The notes under the pieces: model-generated
What the model saw: only the letters and a program-made list of their open reading frames with translations
What the model was told of the DNA's origin: nothing
Database searches by the model: none
Program-made: the position numbers and the translations under genes
DNA from: Sorlinia euscelidii
Lineage (GTDB): Bacteria > Pseudomonadota > Alphaproteobacteria > Acetobacterales > Acetobacteraceae
Length of the DNA stretch: 64,000 nt
NCBI RefSeq assembly: GCF_036452155.1
Contig: NZ_JAWJZY010000001.1
Strand: one strand, 5' to 3'
Shown here: one piece after another, positions 25,915 through 34,993 of the stretch
Position numbering within the stretch: the stretch's first letter is position 1
Layout of the letters: each line of letters opens with the position of its first letter

Positions 25915-26964
25915 CTGAAAAACTTTATCTTTCTCGCCGCCACTTCAGCTCTTGCGGCGACAATTCTTTTCTACCTCCAGCTCCCTGCAGCTCTGCTTAT
26001 CGGCGCGATCATATCGGCCGTGATCTTTGCCTCGCTCGATCGCATGATCGCGGTCCCCCGTTCGGCCTTCGTCGTGGCGCAGGCTGTGGTTGGGCTGTTG
26101 ATGGCCCACGCCCTCCATCTCGACTACCTGAAGGAAATTGCCTCCCAATGGCCGATTTTCGTGGTCGGTGTTTTTTCGGTCATCGTGCTCAGCTACATTA
26201 TTGGTTACGTCCTGGCGCGTTTGCAGGTGCTGCCGGGCAGTACGGCGCTGTGGGGTGCGTCGCCCGGCTCTGCCAGCACAATGGTGCTTTTATGTGAAGC
26301 CTTTAATGCGGATCAGCGCCTCGTGGCGTTTATGGCGTACATGCGGGTCATACTTGTCGCCTGCCTGACGACGACGGTCGGGCATCACTTCATGACTGGC
26401 CACACGCCACCCGTCTGGCTGACCATGCAATCCCCCGGCTCCCTGCTTCAAACTTTGATCGTTCTCGTCATCGCTGTCGTGATTGGGGGGCGGTTGCGCC
26501 TGCCCTCCGCGCCGATGTTGCTGAGTCTTTTCATCGCCATTATCGCGCAAACTTATACCGGGAAGACAGCGGATCTGCCTTTATGGCTGCTCGCGCCGAG
26601 TTACCTGGCTCTTGGCTGGGTGATCGGGGGGCGCTTCACGCGGCAAGCGGTGCACCATGCCTGGCGCGCCTTACCAGCGGTGATCACGGCGAACCTGATT
26701 CTGATCATCGGCTGCGCCCTTATCGCGTGGCCGATTGCGAAGCTGATGCACACAAGTTACCTCGCTGCTTACCTCGCGACCAGCCCTGGCGGGTCAGATT
26801 CGGTCGCGATCATCGCCATGGCGCTTCCCGTTGATCGGGGCTTTGTCATGGCCATGCAGATATTCCGACTCTTCGCCGTACTCGCGATCGCACCACCGCT
26901 TGCGATGGGGCTGGCGCGGTTACTGCCGCCGGAACTCTCAGAAAAACCGCATAAGCGTGCCTGA
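25915..26964 (+). CDS. AbrB-family membrane protein (AmoA-like regulator/transport fold)
   Basis: Inner-membrane protein with about ten hydrophobic segments and the repeated AbrB-duplication motif: LPGSTALWGASPGSASTM in the first half and YLAAYLATSPGGSDSVAIIA in the second. Members are annotated as ammonia-monooxygenase-like or AbrB proteins, and function is not settled. From the GTG at 26020 the product is 314 residues and lacks the first helix. Reading on upstream gives a good helix (KNFIFLAATSALAATILFYLQLPAALLIG) back to a CTG at 25915, with AGGAG 7 bases before it. I favour this CTG (349 residues, family-like length), with moderate certainty. Confidence 0.78.
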   Translation: MKNFIFLAATSALAATILFYLQLPAALLIGAIISAVIFASLDRMIAVPRSAFVVAQAVVGLLMAHALHLDYLKEIASQWPIFVVGVFSVIVLSYIIGYVLARLQVLPGSTALWGASPGSASTMVLLCEAFNADQRLVAFMAYMRVILVACLTTTVGHHFMTGHTPPVWLTMQSPGSLLQTLIVLVIAVVIGGRLRLPSAPMLLSLFIAIIAQTYTGKTADLPLWLLAPSYLALGWVIGGRFTRQAVHHAWRALPAVITANLILIIGCALIAWPIAKLMHTSYLAAYLATSPGGSDSVAIIAMALPVDRGFVMAMQIFRLFAVLAIAPPLAMGLARLLPPELSEKPHKRA

Positions 26965-26966
26965 CG

Positions 26967-27191
26967 TCACCAGTTTTTGCTGATGAGCCAGAATTCCTCC
27001 GATGTCAGGGTGATGAGATTGCCATGCGGGCCCTGCGTGCAGGTCGCCGCTTCCGCTAGAGCGCGAACGCGTTCAACCAAAGTTTTCCGGCGAAGATGCG
27101 CTTCTGACGGCGCATCAACCTGGCCCAAAGCGATCAATGACATCTTCGCGGCTTTGGCGACACGCGTCGCATCCAATAAAGCGTATGACAT
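26967..27191 (-). CDS. Small hypothetical protein
   Basis: A 74-residue soluble product (MSYALLDATRVAKAAKMSLIAL...) with an Arg/Ala-rich helical middle (RRKTLVERVRALAEAATC) and a C-terminal SEEFWLISKNW. GGAGGG lies 6 bases before the ATG at 27191, a strong ribosome-binding site. This decides the start over an ATG five codons earlier that overlaps it. Convergent with the AbrB-family gene, with a 2-base gap. I do not recognise a family. Confidence 0.6.
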   Translation of the reverse strand: MSYALLDATRVAKAAKMSLIALGQVDAPSEAHLRRKTLVERVRALAEAATCTQGPHGNLITLTSEEFWLISKNW

Positions 27192-27524
27192 GTTATTTCC
27201 CTCCAAACGTCGTTAATAATCGACGCTCAGTCTTTGGGATTACAGAATTTTCAACCTTACGACAACAAAACGCGCTCCAAACTTGATGGCTTTGAGGAGG
27301 CGGCCGGACTCGCTGCCAGTTTCCGTCATCTGCCCATCATCGACGTCGAAGCCGGCCTCCACCCTCAAACAATCATCACCTTTCAATGCGCGTCGATGAC
27401 AGCCAACGTCTCGACGCCGCCCCGCCTCTCACATCAAACGCAGGCGCCTTTCAAGCTGAGGCCGCATCAAGGTCAAAACGTTTTAAGCTGGCATTTACCG
27501 CAGTTTTCAGCCTAAACGAGCGGC
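27192..27524. other. Intergenic region upstream of queA
   Basis: About 330 bases between the divergent small hypothetical gene and queA. One plus-strand frame of about 90 codons (27234-27515) is open but has no family resemblance and lacks a good ribosome-binding site. I saw no preQ1 riboswitch pattern, although the downstream genes make queuosine. Confidence 0.4.
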
Positions 27525-28607
27525 ATGATGCGGACAGCCGATTTTGATTTCCACCTTCCCCCTGAAAATATTGCGTCAACGCCCGCGCGACCGCGTGAGG
27601 CGGCGCGCCTGCTCGTTATTCCGGCTTCACAAGCACCTGAAACCCCTTTGCCGCGCGGTGTAACGACGGGGACCGTCAAGGATTTTCCCAAATTCCTTCG
27701 CCCGGGTGACCTCGTTGTGGCGAATGATACGGAAGTCATCAAAGCGCGCCTCGACGCCATGCGAGGTCATGCAAAAATCGGGATCACCCTCGACCGCATC
27801 CTGCCCGATGGGAGCTGGCACGCTCTGGCACGCAATGCACGGCGGCTTCATGCCGGAGACCGTCTGACATTTTCAGATGACAGCGTCACGGCTGAGATCA
27901 TTACAAATGAGGGTGATGGCGGCGTTGTGCTGCGCTTTTCTGCGGAGGGCGCGGCATTTGACGCTTTCCTGACGCGGTGCGGGGCGTTGGCCCTGCCACC
28001 CTACATCGCCCGGCCTTCCGGCCCGACAGAGCAGGACGCCATTGATTACCAGACGATTTTTTCGAGAGAGAAAGGCGCGGTCGCGGCACCGACAGCGGGG
28101 CTGCATTTCACCCCCGCCCTTCTGGACGCCATCGACGCGGCCGGCGCTGAACGGTGCACGGTCACGCTCCATGTCGGGGCGGGCACCTTTCTGCCTGTCC
28201 GTAGTGACGACCTGTCTCAGCATGTCATGCATGCGGAATGGGGCGAGGTGTCGATGGAAACGGCGCAACGCATCAATGAAACACGGCGTCGGGGCGGCCG
28301 CGTCATTGCCATCGGAACGACCACCCTGCGCCTGCTCGAAAGCGCGACAGCGAAGGATGGCACGGTCGCCGCATGGCGGGGGGAAACATCGATCTTCATC
28401 ACTCCCGGCTATCGCTTCCGCGCGGTGGACGTGCTTCTCACCAATTTCCACTTGCCGAAATCGACCTTATTTATGCTTGTCTCGGCTTTCGCCGGGATGG
28501 AGACGATGAAGCGCGCCTATCAACAGGCCATCACGGAGGGTTTCCGCTTTTATTCCTACGGCGATGCCTGCCTGATTTTTCGACGCGAGGATGTCCGCCA
28601 TGACTGA
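27525..28607 (+). CDS. queA: S-adenosylmethionine:tRNA ribosyltransferase-isomerase QueA
   Basis: QueA transfers and rearranges the ribosyl group of SAM onto preQ1 in tRNA, making epoxyqueuosine. The 360-residue product has the family start FDFHLPPENIASTPARPREAARLLVI and core motifs VANDTEVIKARL, YQTIFSREKGAVAAPTAGLHFT and VTLHVGAGTFLPVR. It ends with the motif ITPGYRFRAVDVLLTNFHLPKSTL, here given as landmarks. Length fits (about 350). It overlaps tgt by 17 bases, forming a queA-tgt-queG operon. Confidence 0.96.
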   Translation: MMRTADFDFHLPPENIASTPARPREAARLLVIPASQAPETPLPRGVTTGTVKDFPKFLRPGDLVVANDTEVIKARLDAMRGHAKIGITLDRILPDGSWHALARNARRLHAGDRLTFSDDSVTAEIITNEGDGGVVLRFSAEGAAFDAFLTRCGALALPPYIARPSGPTEQDAIDYQTIFSREKGAVAAPTAGLHFTPALLDAIDAAGAERCTVTLHVGAGTFLPVRSDDLSQHVMHAEWGEVSMETAQRINETRRRGGRVIAIGTTTLRLLESATAKDGTVAAWRGETSIFITPGYRFRAVDVLLTNFHLPKSTLFMLVSAFAGMETMKRAYQQAITEGFRFYSYGDACLIFRREDVRHD

Positions 28608-29759
28608 TATGCAATGGGTCGCCCACGCCCAGGATGGCCAGGCACGTGCCGGAATTCTGCAGACGGCGCATGGTGATGTTCCGACGCCGAGTTTTATGCC
28701 CGTCGGGACGGTGGGCACGGTCAAGGCCATGATGGCGGAGAGTGTCCGCGCGACCGGCGCGGGGATTATTCTCGGCAACACTTATCATTTGATGCTGCGT
28801 CCCGGCGCTGAGCGCGTGCGCAAGCTTGGCGGATTGCACCACATGATGGACTGGCCCGGCCCCATCCTGACGGATTCCGGCGGGTTTCAGGTTATGTCAC
28901 TCGGTGCGCTGCGCAAGCTGGATGAAGACGGGGTGACGTTCAACTCCCATATTGATGGCAGCAAGCATCGCCTGACGCCCGAAAGCAGCACGGATATTCA
29001 GCACGCGCTGGATGCGACCATCACTATGGCCTTCGATGAATGCCCGGCGCTGCCCGCAACGCCGGAGCACCTCGCGCAGTCCATGGAGCGTTCCATGCGC
29101 TGGGCGGCCCGGTCCCGCGAAGCCTTTGTGCCACGCCCGGGTTACGGGCAATTCGGCATTGTGCAGGGTGGGACAGAGCCGGAATTACGGGCGCAATCGG
29201 TTAAAGCCCTGATGGATATCGGTTTCGAAGGTTACGCGATTGGCGGGCTCGCGGTCGGGGAAGGTCAGGCGCTGATGTTTCAGACGCTGGATGTCACAGC
29301 CCCCGCCTCCCGACGGATAAACCGCGTTATCTGATGGGGGTGGGCACGCCGGATGATATGCTGGGCGCGGTGGCGCGCGGCGTTGATATGTTCGATTGCG
29401 TCATGCCGACACGCGCCGGGCGCACCGCACGCGCTTATACGGAACGCGGCACGCTGAATTTACGTAATGCCCGCCATGCGGAGGATCTGCGTCCCATCAG
29501 CCCAACATGTTCCTGCCCCGCTTGCACGAAGCATAGTCGCGCTTATCTGCACCATCTTTTCCGCGCGGGTGAAATTCTGGCGCCCATGCTTCTGACCTGG
29601 CATAATCTCACTTACTATCAGCGCCTGATGCAGGAGATGCGCGCCGCGATTATGGGCGGGACGTTCGACGCGACCGCCCGGAAGATGCGCGATGACTGGG
29701 GACGCGGCGACTGGTCGCTGGATGAATGGCCGCAACCCCACCTTCCTCCCGTGCCGTGA
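28591..29759 (+). CDS. tgt: tRNA-guanine transglycosylase Tgt (one-base frameshift)
   Basis: Tgt exchanges guanine 34 in tRNAs for Asp, Asn, His and Tyr with preQ1. The first part (from ATG 28591) has SFMPVGTVGTVKAM, GNTYHLMLRPG and the nucleophile context LTDSGGFQVMSL. After LDVTAP the frame shifts to a premature stop at about 29332. The remaining quarter continues in the other frame: LMGVGTPDDMLGAV, DCVMPTRAGRTARAY and the zinc site CSCPACTKHSRAYLHHL. One added C at the C5 run 29300-29304 restores LPTDKPRYLMGVG. Everything essential is present, so an assembly undercall is more likely than a dead gene. Corrected length about 389. Confidence 0.93.
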
Positions 29760-30811
29760 CGCGCTCACTGGAAGATCACATCCGGCATCACGCGACCCTA
29801 CTGGGCTTTAGCAGCGTGGGTTTCAGCCCGGCCAACCTGCCTGAAACCGTTTTGTCACGCTTACAGGAATTCGTCGCAGCGCGGCGGCATGGCACCATGT
29901 CATGGATGGCAGAGCGCATGGAAGCCCGTGCGCAGCCGAGCCATCTCTGGCCGGAGGTGAGAAGCGTCATCAGTCTCGGCCTGTCTTACGCACCGGAAGG
30001 AGATGCGCTGGCGACGCTGCACAAACCGGATTGCGGCAATATTTCTGTCTATGCCCGCCATCGGGATTATCATGATGTTGTCAAAGGTCGATTGAAGCAA
30101 CTGGCCAGTCAGATCATCAAATATAACCGGGATGCCCAGGTGAAGGTGTTTGTGGATACCGCGCCCGTTGCTGAAAAACCCCTTGCCGCGCAAGCCGGGC
30201 TGGGGTGGCAGGGCAAGCATACGAATCTTGTCTCACGGGATGCGGGGTCATGGCTCTTCATCGGCACAATCTACACCACGGCCCTGCTTGAACCGAGCCC
30301 GCACCGGGCCGGGCAATGCGGCAGCTGTGCACGCTGCCTGGACGTGTGCCCCACACGGGCTTTCCCGCAACCCTATATGCTGGACGCACGTCGTTGCATC
30401 TCCTACCTCACGATTGAGCATCAAGGCCCCATCCCGATGGCGCTGCGCCCTCTGCTGGGGAACCGAATTTATGGTTGCGATGATTGCCTCGCTGTCTGCC
30501 CATGGAACCGCTTCGCCCAGATGACGGCGGAGATGAAGCTGACCGCTCGCCCTGACTTGGTCGCGCCGTCCTTACAGGCACTTTCCCGCCTTGACGATGC
30601 GGCATTCCGCACGACATTCTCAGGCTCCCCAATCAAACGGATCGGCAGAAACCGATTTATCCGGAACGTCCTTATCGCCATCGGCAATGCGGGCCGTCCC
30701 GCGCTACTGCCGGAAACGCGGCGTTTGCAAGAAGATGCCGACCCCGTCATTGCTGAAGCGGCGCGCTGGGCCGAGACACGCTTGCGCGGCCGCGAAATCT
30801 GCGCTGAATAA
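29726..30811 (+). CDS. queG: Epoxyqueuosine reductase QueG
   Basis: QueG reduces epoxyqueuosine to queuosine in tRNA using cobalamin and two [4Fe-4S] clusters, the last step of the pathway started by QueA and Tgt upstream. The 361-residue frame has the catalytic region VFVDTAPVAEKPLAAQAGLGWQGKHTN and two ferredoxin-type cluster motifs, CGSCARCLDVCP and CDDCLAVCPWN with the shared Cys in RRCISYLT. It ends in HEAT-like helices. A GTG at 29756 overlaps the tgt stop as GTGA and may be the true start, which would drop ten residues. Confidence 0.95.
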   Translation: MAATPPSSRAVTRSLEDHIRHHATLLGFSSVGFSPANLPETVLSRLQEFVAARRHGTMSWMAERMEARAQPSHLWPEVRSVISLGLSYAPEGDALATLHKPDCGNISVYARHRDYHDVVKGRLKQLASQIIKYNRDAQVKVFVDTAPVAEKPLAAQAGLGWQGKHTNLVSRDAGSWLFIGTIYTTALLEPSPHRAGQCGSCARCLDVCPTRAFPQPYMLDARRCISYLTIEHQGPIPMALRPLLGNRIYGCDDCLAVCPWNRFAQMTAEMKLTARPDLVAPSLQALSRLDDAAFRTTFSGSPIKRIGRNRFIRNVLIAIGNAGRPALLPETRRLQEDADPVIAEAARWAETRLRGREICAE

Positions 30812-30835
30812 TGCCGCGCCGAAGAGGATCCGCCT

Positions 30836-31081
30836 ATGTCGCAATTGGTCAAAAAGAGCTTCTCATTAAATGGCCACCGCACGAGCATCGCGTTGGAGAA
30901 CGCTTACTGGGCGCGTCTTCAAAAGATGGCGGGTGAGCGCACTCTGGCGAGCATCATCGTCAAATTTGATACGGAACGCGATCAGAACCAGTCCCTCGCC
31001 TCAACTTTACGTCTCGCCGTGTTAAAGCATCTGGAGGCGCAGCTTGCCTCATGCAATGCGGCAGAGGGTGACGCATCGTGA
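30836..31081 (+). CDS. Ribbon-helix-helix domain protein
   Basis: An 81-residue protein of the RHH_4-type (PF13467-like) group found widely in alphaproteobacteria. Features are the strand KKSFSLNGHRTSIALENAYWARLQKMA followed by two helices with RTLASIIVKFDTERDQNQSLASTLRLAVLKHL. The Phe-x-Leu-x-Gly-H-R-T-S start and the ending L-R-x-x-V-L-K-x-L are characteristic. The fold suggests DNA or protein binding. It starts 24 bases after queG and its stop overlaps the next gene, so it may ride on the queuosine transcript. Confidence 0.8.
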   Translation: MSQLVKKSFSLNGHRTSIALENAYWARLQKMAGERTLASIIVKFDTERDQNQSLASTLRLAVLKHLEAQLASCNAAEGDAS

Positions 31082-31539
31082 TGCCTGGATTGTCTCGCGG
31101 TCTCGGCGGGTGGGGTCCGGAGATAACCCGCCGCATCCAACGTTTCCGACGCCTCTCCTTGTCACTTTGTGTTGTGGCATGGATGATGTCGGGTGCCGCG
31201 CCCCCTCCAGTGCATGATCTCACCCTGTCAACCACCAGTCCGACCATCGAAATCGAAGGTCGCGTCGCGCGGGATTCGATGCAGCGTTACCAATTCACTC
31301 TTGATCAGCCTCGCGAGGTCCGCATTCATCTCGCCTGCGAGGCGTCGGATGTCTCGTTCCAGTTGGTTTCTCCGGCGCGCCTGCCGATTTACGATAGTCG
31401 CTATGGGGTGGCGGGACGTGACTTCGATATGCTTTTAACCATCAAGGGACGTTATGAAATTGACGTCATGCCCGGGCTTGACCGGTCACCCAGCCATGAC
31501 ACCGCAGCACCCTTCACCCTTTCGCTCGCCGCTGACTGA
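31078..31539 (+). CDS. Predicted exported hypothetical protein
   Basis: About 153 residues with a basic N-terminus and a hydrophobic segment (LSLSLCVVAWMMSGAAPPP), consistent with a signal peptide or anchor. The rest is beta-rich, with motifs IEIEGRVARDSMQRYQF and FDMLLTIKGRYEIDVMPG resembling small pre-peptidase-type sandwich domains. Its GTG overlaps the stop of the RHH gene as GTGA; an ATG follows at 31081. It converges on nothing and precedes the TerB/DnaJ-like gene. No family is recognised with certainty. Confidence 0.6.
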   Translation: MMPGLSRGLGGWGPEITRRIQRFRRLSLSLCVVAWMMSGAAPPPVHDLTLSTTSPTIEIEGRVARDSMQRYQFTLDQPREVRIHLACEASDVSFQLVSPARLPIYDSRYGVAGRDFDMLLTIKGRYEIDVMPGLDRSPSHDTAAPFTLSLAAD

Positions 31540-31604
31540 CACCGCGCGCGCCAGCTTCCCTGTCGTGATTGATGCGCGTTCAGTGCTCGTGATAGGTTGA
31601 GGGC

Positions 31605-32431
31605 ATGGGCATATGGGGCAAAATGTTTGGCGGTATAGCGGGCTTTGCGGTTGGCGGCCCGATCGGCGCGTTGATGGGGCTGGGGCTCGGCCATGCCGCC
31701 GATAATGGCCGCCTGCTTGAAGGGCCTGCCGGGGTTGGGGTGACAGATGGCGCAGCCAGGGCACGCCGGACCCGCACGGCGCCGCGTTTCTCGGTGCGGC
31801 AAAAATGGCCGCGCTTCTGGGAAAGACAGACCAGCTTTTTGCCATTGGCCTCGTCGTCTTGAGCGCCAAATTATCCAAGTCAGACGGACCTGTGAATCGG
31901 ACGGAAATTGCCTGTTTCAAGCAATTATTCCAATTTCCACCCGATAATGTGCGGGAAATCGGCATGTTGTTCGACCAGGCGCGCCTGCGTGTCGATGATT
32001 TTGAAATGTATGCGCGCGAGCTTGGGCGTGCCTTCCGTCATGACCCGTCCCCGCTCGAAAATCTCCTCACCGCCCTTTTCACGATCGCGCGAAGCGATGT
32101 ACGGCTGGGACAGGATCTTGACCCGGCTGAAATTCGTTTTCTGCGCCGGACGCATCAGCTTTTCGGCCTTCCGCCCGGGAGTTGGGACCGGTTTTACGAA
32201 GGGCGTCCGCCCCCTGCGACCCACGCTGCCGAGGCTTATCGCATTCTGGGGCTGGACCCCAGCGCAAGTGACGCGGAAGTCAAATCCCGATGGCGGGCGC
32301 TTATCAGGCAACATCACCCTGACATCGCCCGTCAGCAACCCCTCTCCGACGCTGGAAGAAGAGAGGCAGATGATAGGATGGCGCAGATTAATGGCGCGTG
32401 GGACCGCATTAAAAGGGATCGCAGATTGTAA
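31605..32431 (+). CDS. TerB/DjlA-like protein with C-terminal J domain (one-base frameshift)
   Basis: Co-chaperone-like protein. The start MGIWGKMFGGIAGFAVGGPIGAL is the glycine-rich lead of DjlA/TerB-type proteins. A TerB helical domain follows in a second frame (QLFAIGLVVLSAKLSKSDGPVNRTEIACF...). The C-terminus is a J domain with YRILGLDPSASDAEVKSRWRALIRQHHPD, carrying the HPD tripeptide that stimulates DnaK. The two frames join if one base is added in the variable linker, best at one of the G4 runs 31731-31734 or 31737-31740. The TerB part then continues through DPHGAAFLGAAKMAALLG. About 275 residues when corrected. Confidence 0.82.
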
Positions 32432-32796
32432 GTTCCCTGCATCGATCACGACAATGCCCGCGCTGACAAACCGGCCATACCCCGATAAAACGCCATGAAA
32501 CTGTGCTGGGGCTGACACCTTCGTACCACGGCACCACATATTTTGAGGCTTTCGCAATTGTGGTATCTTGTTTGAAAGTGTAGATCCGCACTAAACAGTT
32601 ATTTAGCATCGATGCTCTATCCTGGATTCCGTTATAAACGGACCTGGCGCCGTCAACCGACGTCTGCGCATCATCGTGATGTATGAAATCTGGGGGCGAA
32701 GACGCCAATTTTGACTTGCTGGGTGGCAAAATGCATCCAAGTGACGGAAAGACTCGTTTACAATGCCGTTGTCTTCCCCACGATTAGAGGACCCGA
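32432..32796. other. Intergenic region upstream of mlaA
   Basis: About 365 bases, clearly more A/T-rich than flanking genes. No protein or RNA gene is supported. It probably contains the promoter for mlaA-mlaC. No strong -35/-10 pair or repeat was found by eye. Confidence 0.4.
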
Positions 32797-33636
32797 ATGA
32801 CAAATTCCTGTGATCAATATTACCCTCCCATCGTTGGAAGACGTTTGAAATTCGCGACGATTTTCCGTCGGTTTTATTCTTTCAAGACAGCGATAACCGG
32901 TATGGCCGTTGCGCTGTTCCTCAATGGATGCGCGTCCTGGCGTGTTGATCCACCCAAAGACCCGGAAGCACTTGCTGATTACAAGGAAGCCAACGACCCC
33001 TACGAGCCAGTGAACCGCAAGATGTATGACATCAACATGTGGGCCTACCACAAAGCATTGCGGCCACTCGGCAAGGCTTGGGCATGGGCGGTGCCGCGTC
33101 CCGTTCGCAATGCGATCGGCAGCATTAATGAAACCTGGTATATGCCCTCCGTGTTCTTCAGTGATGTGGGTGCTGGCAAGCCGCGCCGTGCCGGGGATGA
33201 CTTCACGCGATATGTCATCAATATGACAGTCGGTCTTGCAGGCATCTTCGACGTGGCGAGTTCGGTTGGCTATCCGCATCATGACAGTGACCCGGGCCTG
33301 ACGCTGGCCTCATGGGGCGTGCCAAGCGGCCCGTATCTCTTCCTTCCCGGGGTTGGTCCCAATACGTTCCGCGATGCGTCGGGCTTCGCCATCGCACAGG
33401 GCCTGTCCCCCATTAATTATGTGCCGCGCGGCTATTACCTCCTGACCTTCAATTGGGGCTACAATGTCACGGGGGCCTTTAATAATTTTGCGAACCAGAT
33501 CGACTCACTTGATCACCTTGAGCAAGACTCTCTGGACCCGTATGCGTTTCTTCGCAGTGCATGGCAGCAAAATCGCGCCAGCCAGGTTGAAGCTTTACGC
33601 AATGATCACCGCGCTACCGTTCCAAATTGGTATTGA
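32797..33636 (+). CDS. mlaA: MlaA/VacJ outer-membrane lipoprotein
   Basis: MlaA is the outer-membrane part of the Mla system that removes misplaced phospholipids from the outer leaflet. The 279-residue product has an N-terminal hydrophobic stretch ending in the lipobox LFLNGCASW. The VacJ core follows: NDPYEPVNRKMYDINMW, VRNAIGSINETWYMPSVFFSD, DVASSVGYPHHDSDPGLTLASWG and YLFLPGVGPNTFRDASG. It lies 16 bases before mlaC, in a two-gene unit. The MlaFEDB inner-membrane parts are not in the window. Confidence 0.93.
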   Translation: MTNSCDQYYPPIVGRRLKFATIFRRFYSFKTAITGMAVALFLNGCASWRVDPPKDPEALADYKEANDPYEPVNRKMYDINMWAYHKALRPLGKAWAWAVPRPVRNAIGSINETWYMPSVFFSDVGAGKPRRAGDDFTRYVINMTVGLAGIFDVASSVGYPHHDSDPGLTLASWGVPSGPYLFLPGVGPNTFRDASGFAIAQGLSPINYVPRGYYLLTFNWGYNVTGAFNNFANQIDSLDHLEQDSLDPYAFLRSAWQQNRASQVEALRNDHRATVPNWY

Positions 33637-33652
33637 TTGAGGACCGCATTCA

Positions 33653-34270
33653 ATGAAGCTCTCCAAACTCCGCAGACTTTCAGTTTGCATTCTTGCGGTT
33701 TCAGGCTTGTTTGCGCTTTGCGCGCCACAGGCATCTGCCCTCGATAAAGACGCCTCCCACTTTGTCAGTGATTTCGGGGGTCAGGTCGTGGCCGTCGTCA
33801 ATAGTGACCAGTCCATGGCGGCCAAGAAGAAAGCCATCCTGCCTCTGGTGCAGAAAAACGTCGATATCGAAGCCATCGGCAAATTCTGCCTCGGACGCTA
33901 TTGGCGCATTGCCACACCAGCGGAGAGAGCCCGTTACCTCGAATTGTTCAATCAGGTGCTCGTCAACGCCGTGTCCGAGAAAATCGGCCAATATCGCGGT
34001 GTCTCGCTTGAGGTGACGGGCAGCCTCCCCTCATCGAACGGCAATGGCACTGTCGTCAGCGCAAAAATCATGCGCCCACATCAGCCTGTCGCGAATATGC
34101 AGGTGCTCGTGGTGGATCATGACGGGTTCAAAATCGTTGATCTCATGGGTGAAGGTACGAGTATGCGCCTGACCCAGCGTCAGGATTACTCGTCCTACCT
34201 TGCCCGCAATGGTGGTAAAATCGAGACGCTGATTGCCGCCCTTGAACGTCAGATTTCCCGACACCGTTGA
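33653..34270 (+). CDS. mlaC: MlaC-type periplasmic phospholipid-binding protein
   Basis: MlaC shuttles lipid between MlaA and the inner-membrane MlaFEDB complex. The 205-residue product has a cleavable signal (CILAVSGLFALCAPQASA), then the Tol_Tol_Ttg2 domain with IGKFCLGRYWRIATPAERARYLELFNQVLVNA and the later VVSAKIMRPHQPVANMQVLVV and KIVDLMGEGTSMRLTQRQDY landmarks. Directly downstream of mlaA and followed by a strong terminator, so the two genes form a bicistronic unit. Confidence 0.93.
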   Translation: MKLSKLRRLSVCILAVSGLFALCAPQASALDKDASHFVSDFGGQVVAVVNSDQSMAAKKKAILPLVQKNVDIEAIGKFCLGRYWRIATPAERARYLELFNQVLVNAVSEKIGQYRGVSLEVTGSLPSSNGNGTVVSAKIMRPHQPVANMQVLVVDHDGFKIVDLMGEGTSMRLTQRQDYSSYLARNGGKIETLIAALERQISRHR

Positions 34271-34300
34271 TTATCAGCATTTTCTGACCATCATCTCTTG

Positions 34301-34336
34301 AACGGCGCGCGGCCCTCCCTGCGCGCCGTTTTATTT
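34301..34336 (+). terminator. Rho-independent terminator of mlaAC
   Basis: AACGGCGCGC, 10-base loop, GCGCGCCGTT (perfect 10-bp stem) followed by TTATTT. It lies 31 bases after the mlaC stop and also faces the end of the convergent GNAT gene. Confidence 0.9.
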
Positions 34337-34837
34337 CTGGTCGAGCACCGCCTCGTAAACGCGCATTTCACGTCCATCACGTTGGAAGATTTCACATTGT
34401 CGCATCCCGATTGAGCGGAGGACCGTTTGTGAGGCGAGATTATCCGCGCTTGCGACAGCGATAACCCGATGGATCCCGGCCGTGCGTGCGTAGGAAAGGG
34501 CGGCGCCCGCGGCTTCCCGCGCGAGGCCGCGCCCCTGTAAATGGGGGAAGAGCGCGAAACGAAGCCCGATCCCGCGTCCGTCCGGCCTTTCATGAAAACC
34601 GGTCAGGCCGACAAAAACCCCTTTTTCCAATATTGAAAAAATTCCGATTTTGCGGCGCGCCCAGAAGGCCATATCTTCCGCGAGTTCCGCCTCCACCTGC
34701 CCTGGCGTCCGCACACCGCCCAGCATCCGCCCGAAGGACGCGGCACTCCCTTTAAGCCGCCGGAGATCGGCGAGATCCTGCCAGGATACGGGACGCAGGA
34801 AGAGGCGCTGCGTGCGGATGGTGCGCAATGGGCTCAT
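34331..34837 (-). CDS. GNAT-family N-acetyltransferase (RimJ/RimL-like)
   Basis: Cytoplasmic acetyl-CoA-dependent transferase of about 168 residues from the ATG at 34837 (MSPLRTIRTQRLFLRP). The start TIRTQRLFLRPVSWQDLADLRRL is typical of the RimJ/RimL branch. The acetyl-CoA loop appears as FPHLQGRGLAREAAGAAL (Q/RxxGxG/A-like) and NLASQTVLRSIGM fits the family's last helix. Substrate could be a protein N-terminus or a small molecule. Nineteen open codons upstream of the chosen ATG lack family similarity. Confidence 0.85.
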   Translation of the reverse strand: MSPLRTIRTQRLFLRPVSWQDLADLRRLKGSAASFGRMLGGVRTPGQVEAELAEDMAFWARRKIGIFSILEKGVFVGLTGFHERPDGRGIGLRFALFPHLQGRGLAREAAGAALSYARTAGIHRVIAVASADNLASQTVLRSIGMRQCEIFQRDGREMRVYEAVLDQK

Positions 34838-34993
34838 CGGCTCAATATGGGTCTGACGCCGCTGCGGCACGCGTCGACGTTGGATGCCGGGCACCCGTCA
34901 CAACATCTCCGCCTTTAAATTTCCGATTTCGTGCCATGTCGAAATGCGGGAGAAAGGCGGAACGTGTCGTGACAGCGTCCGCGCGCGCTTTGA

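Noticed and set aside
27192..27524. preQ1 riboswitch before queA
   Set aside because: No preQ1 pseudoknot pattern; queA-tgt-queG act after preQ1 and are less often under this switch.
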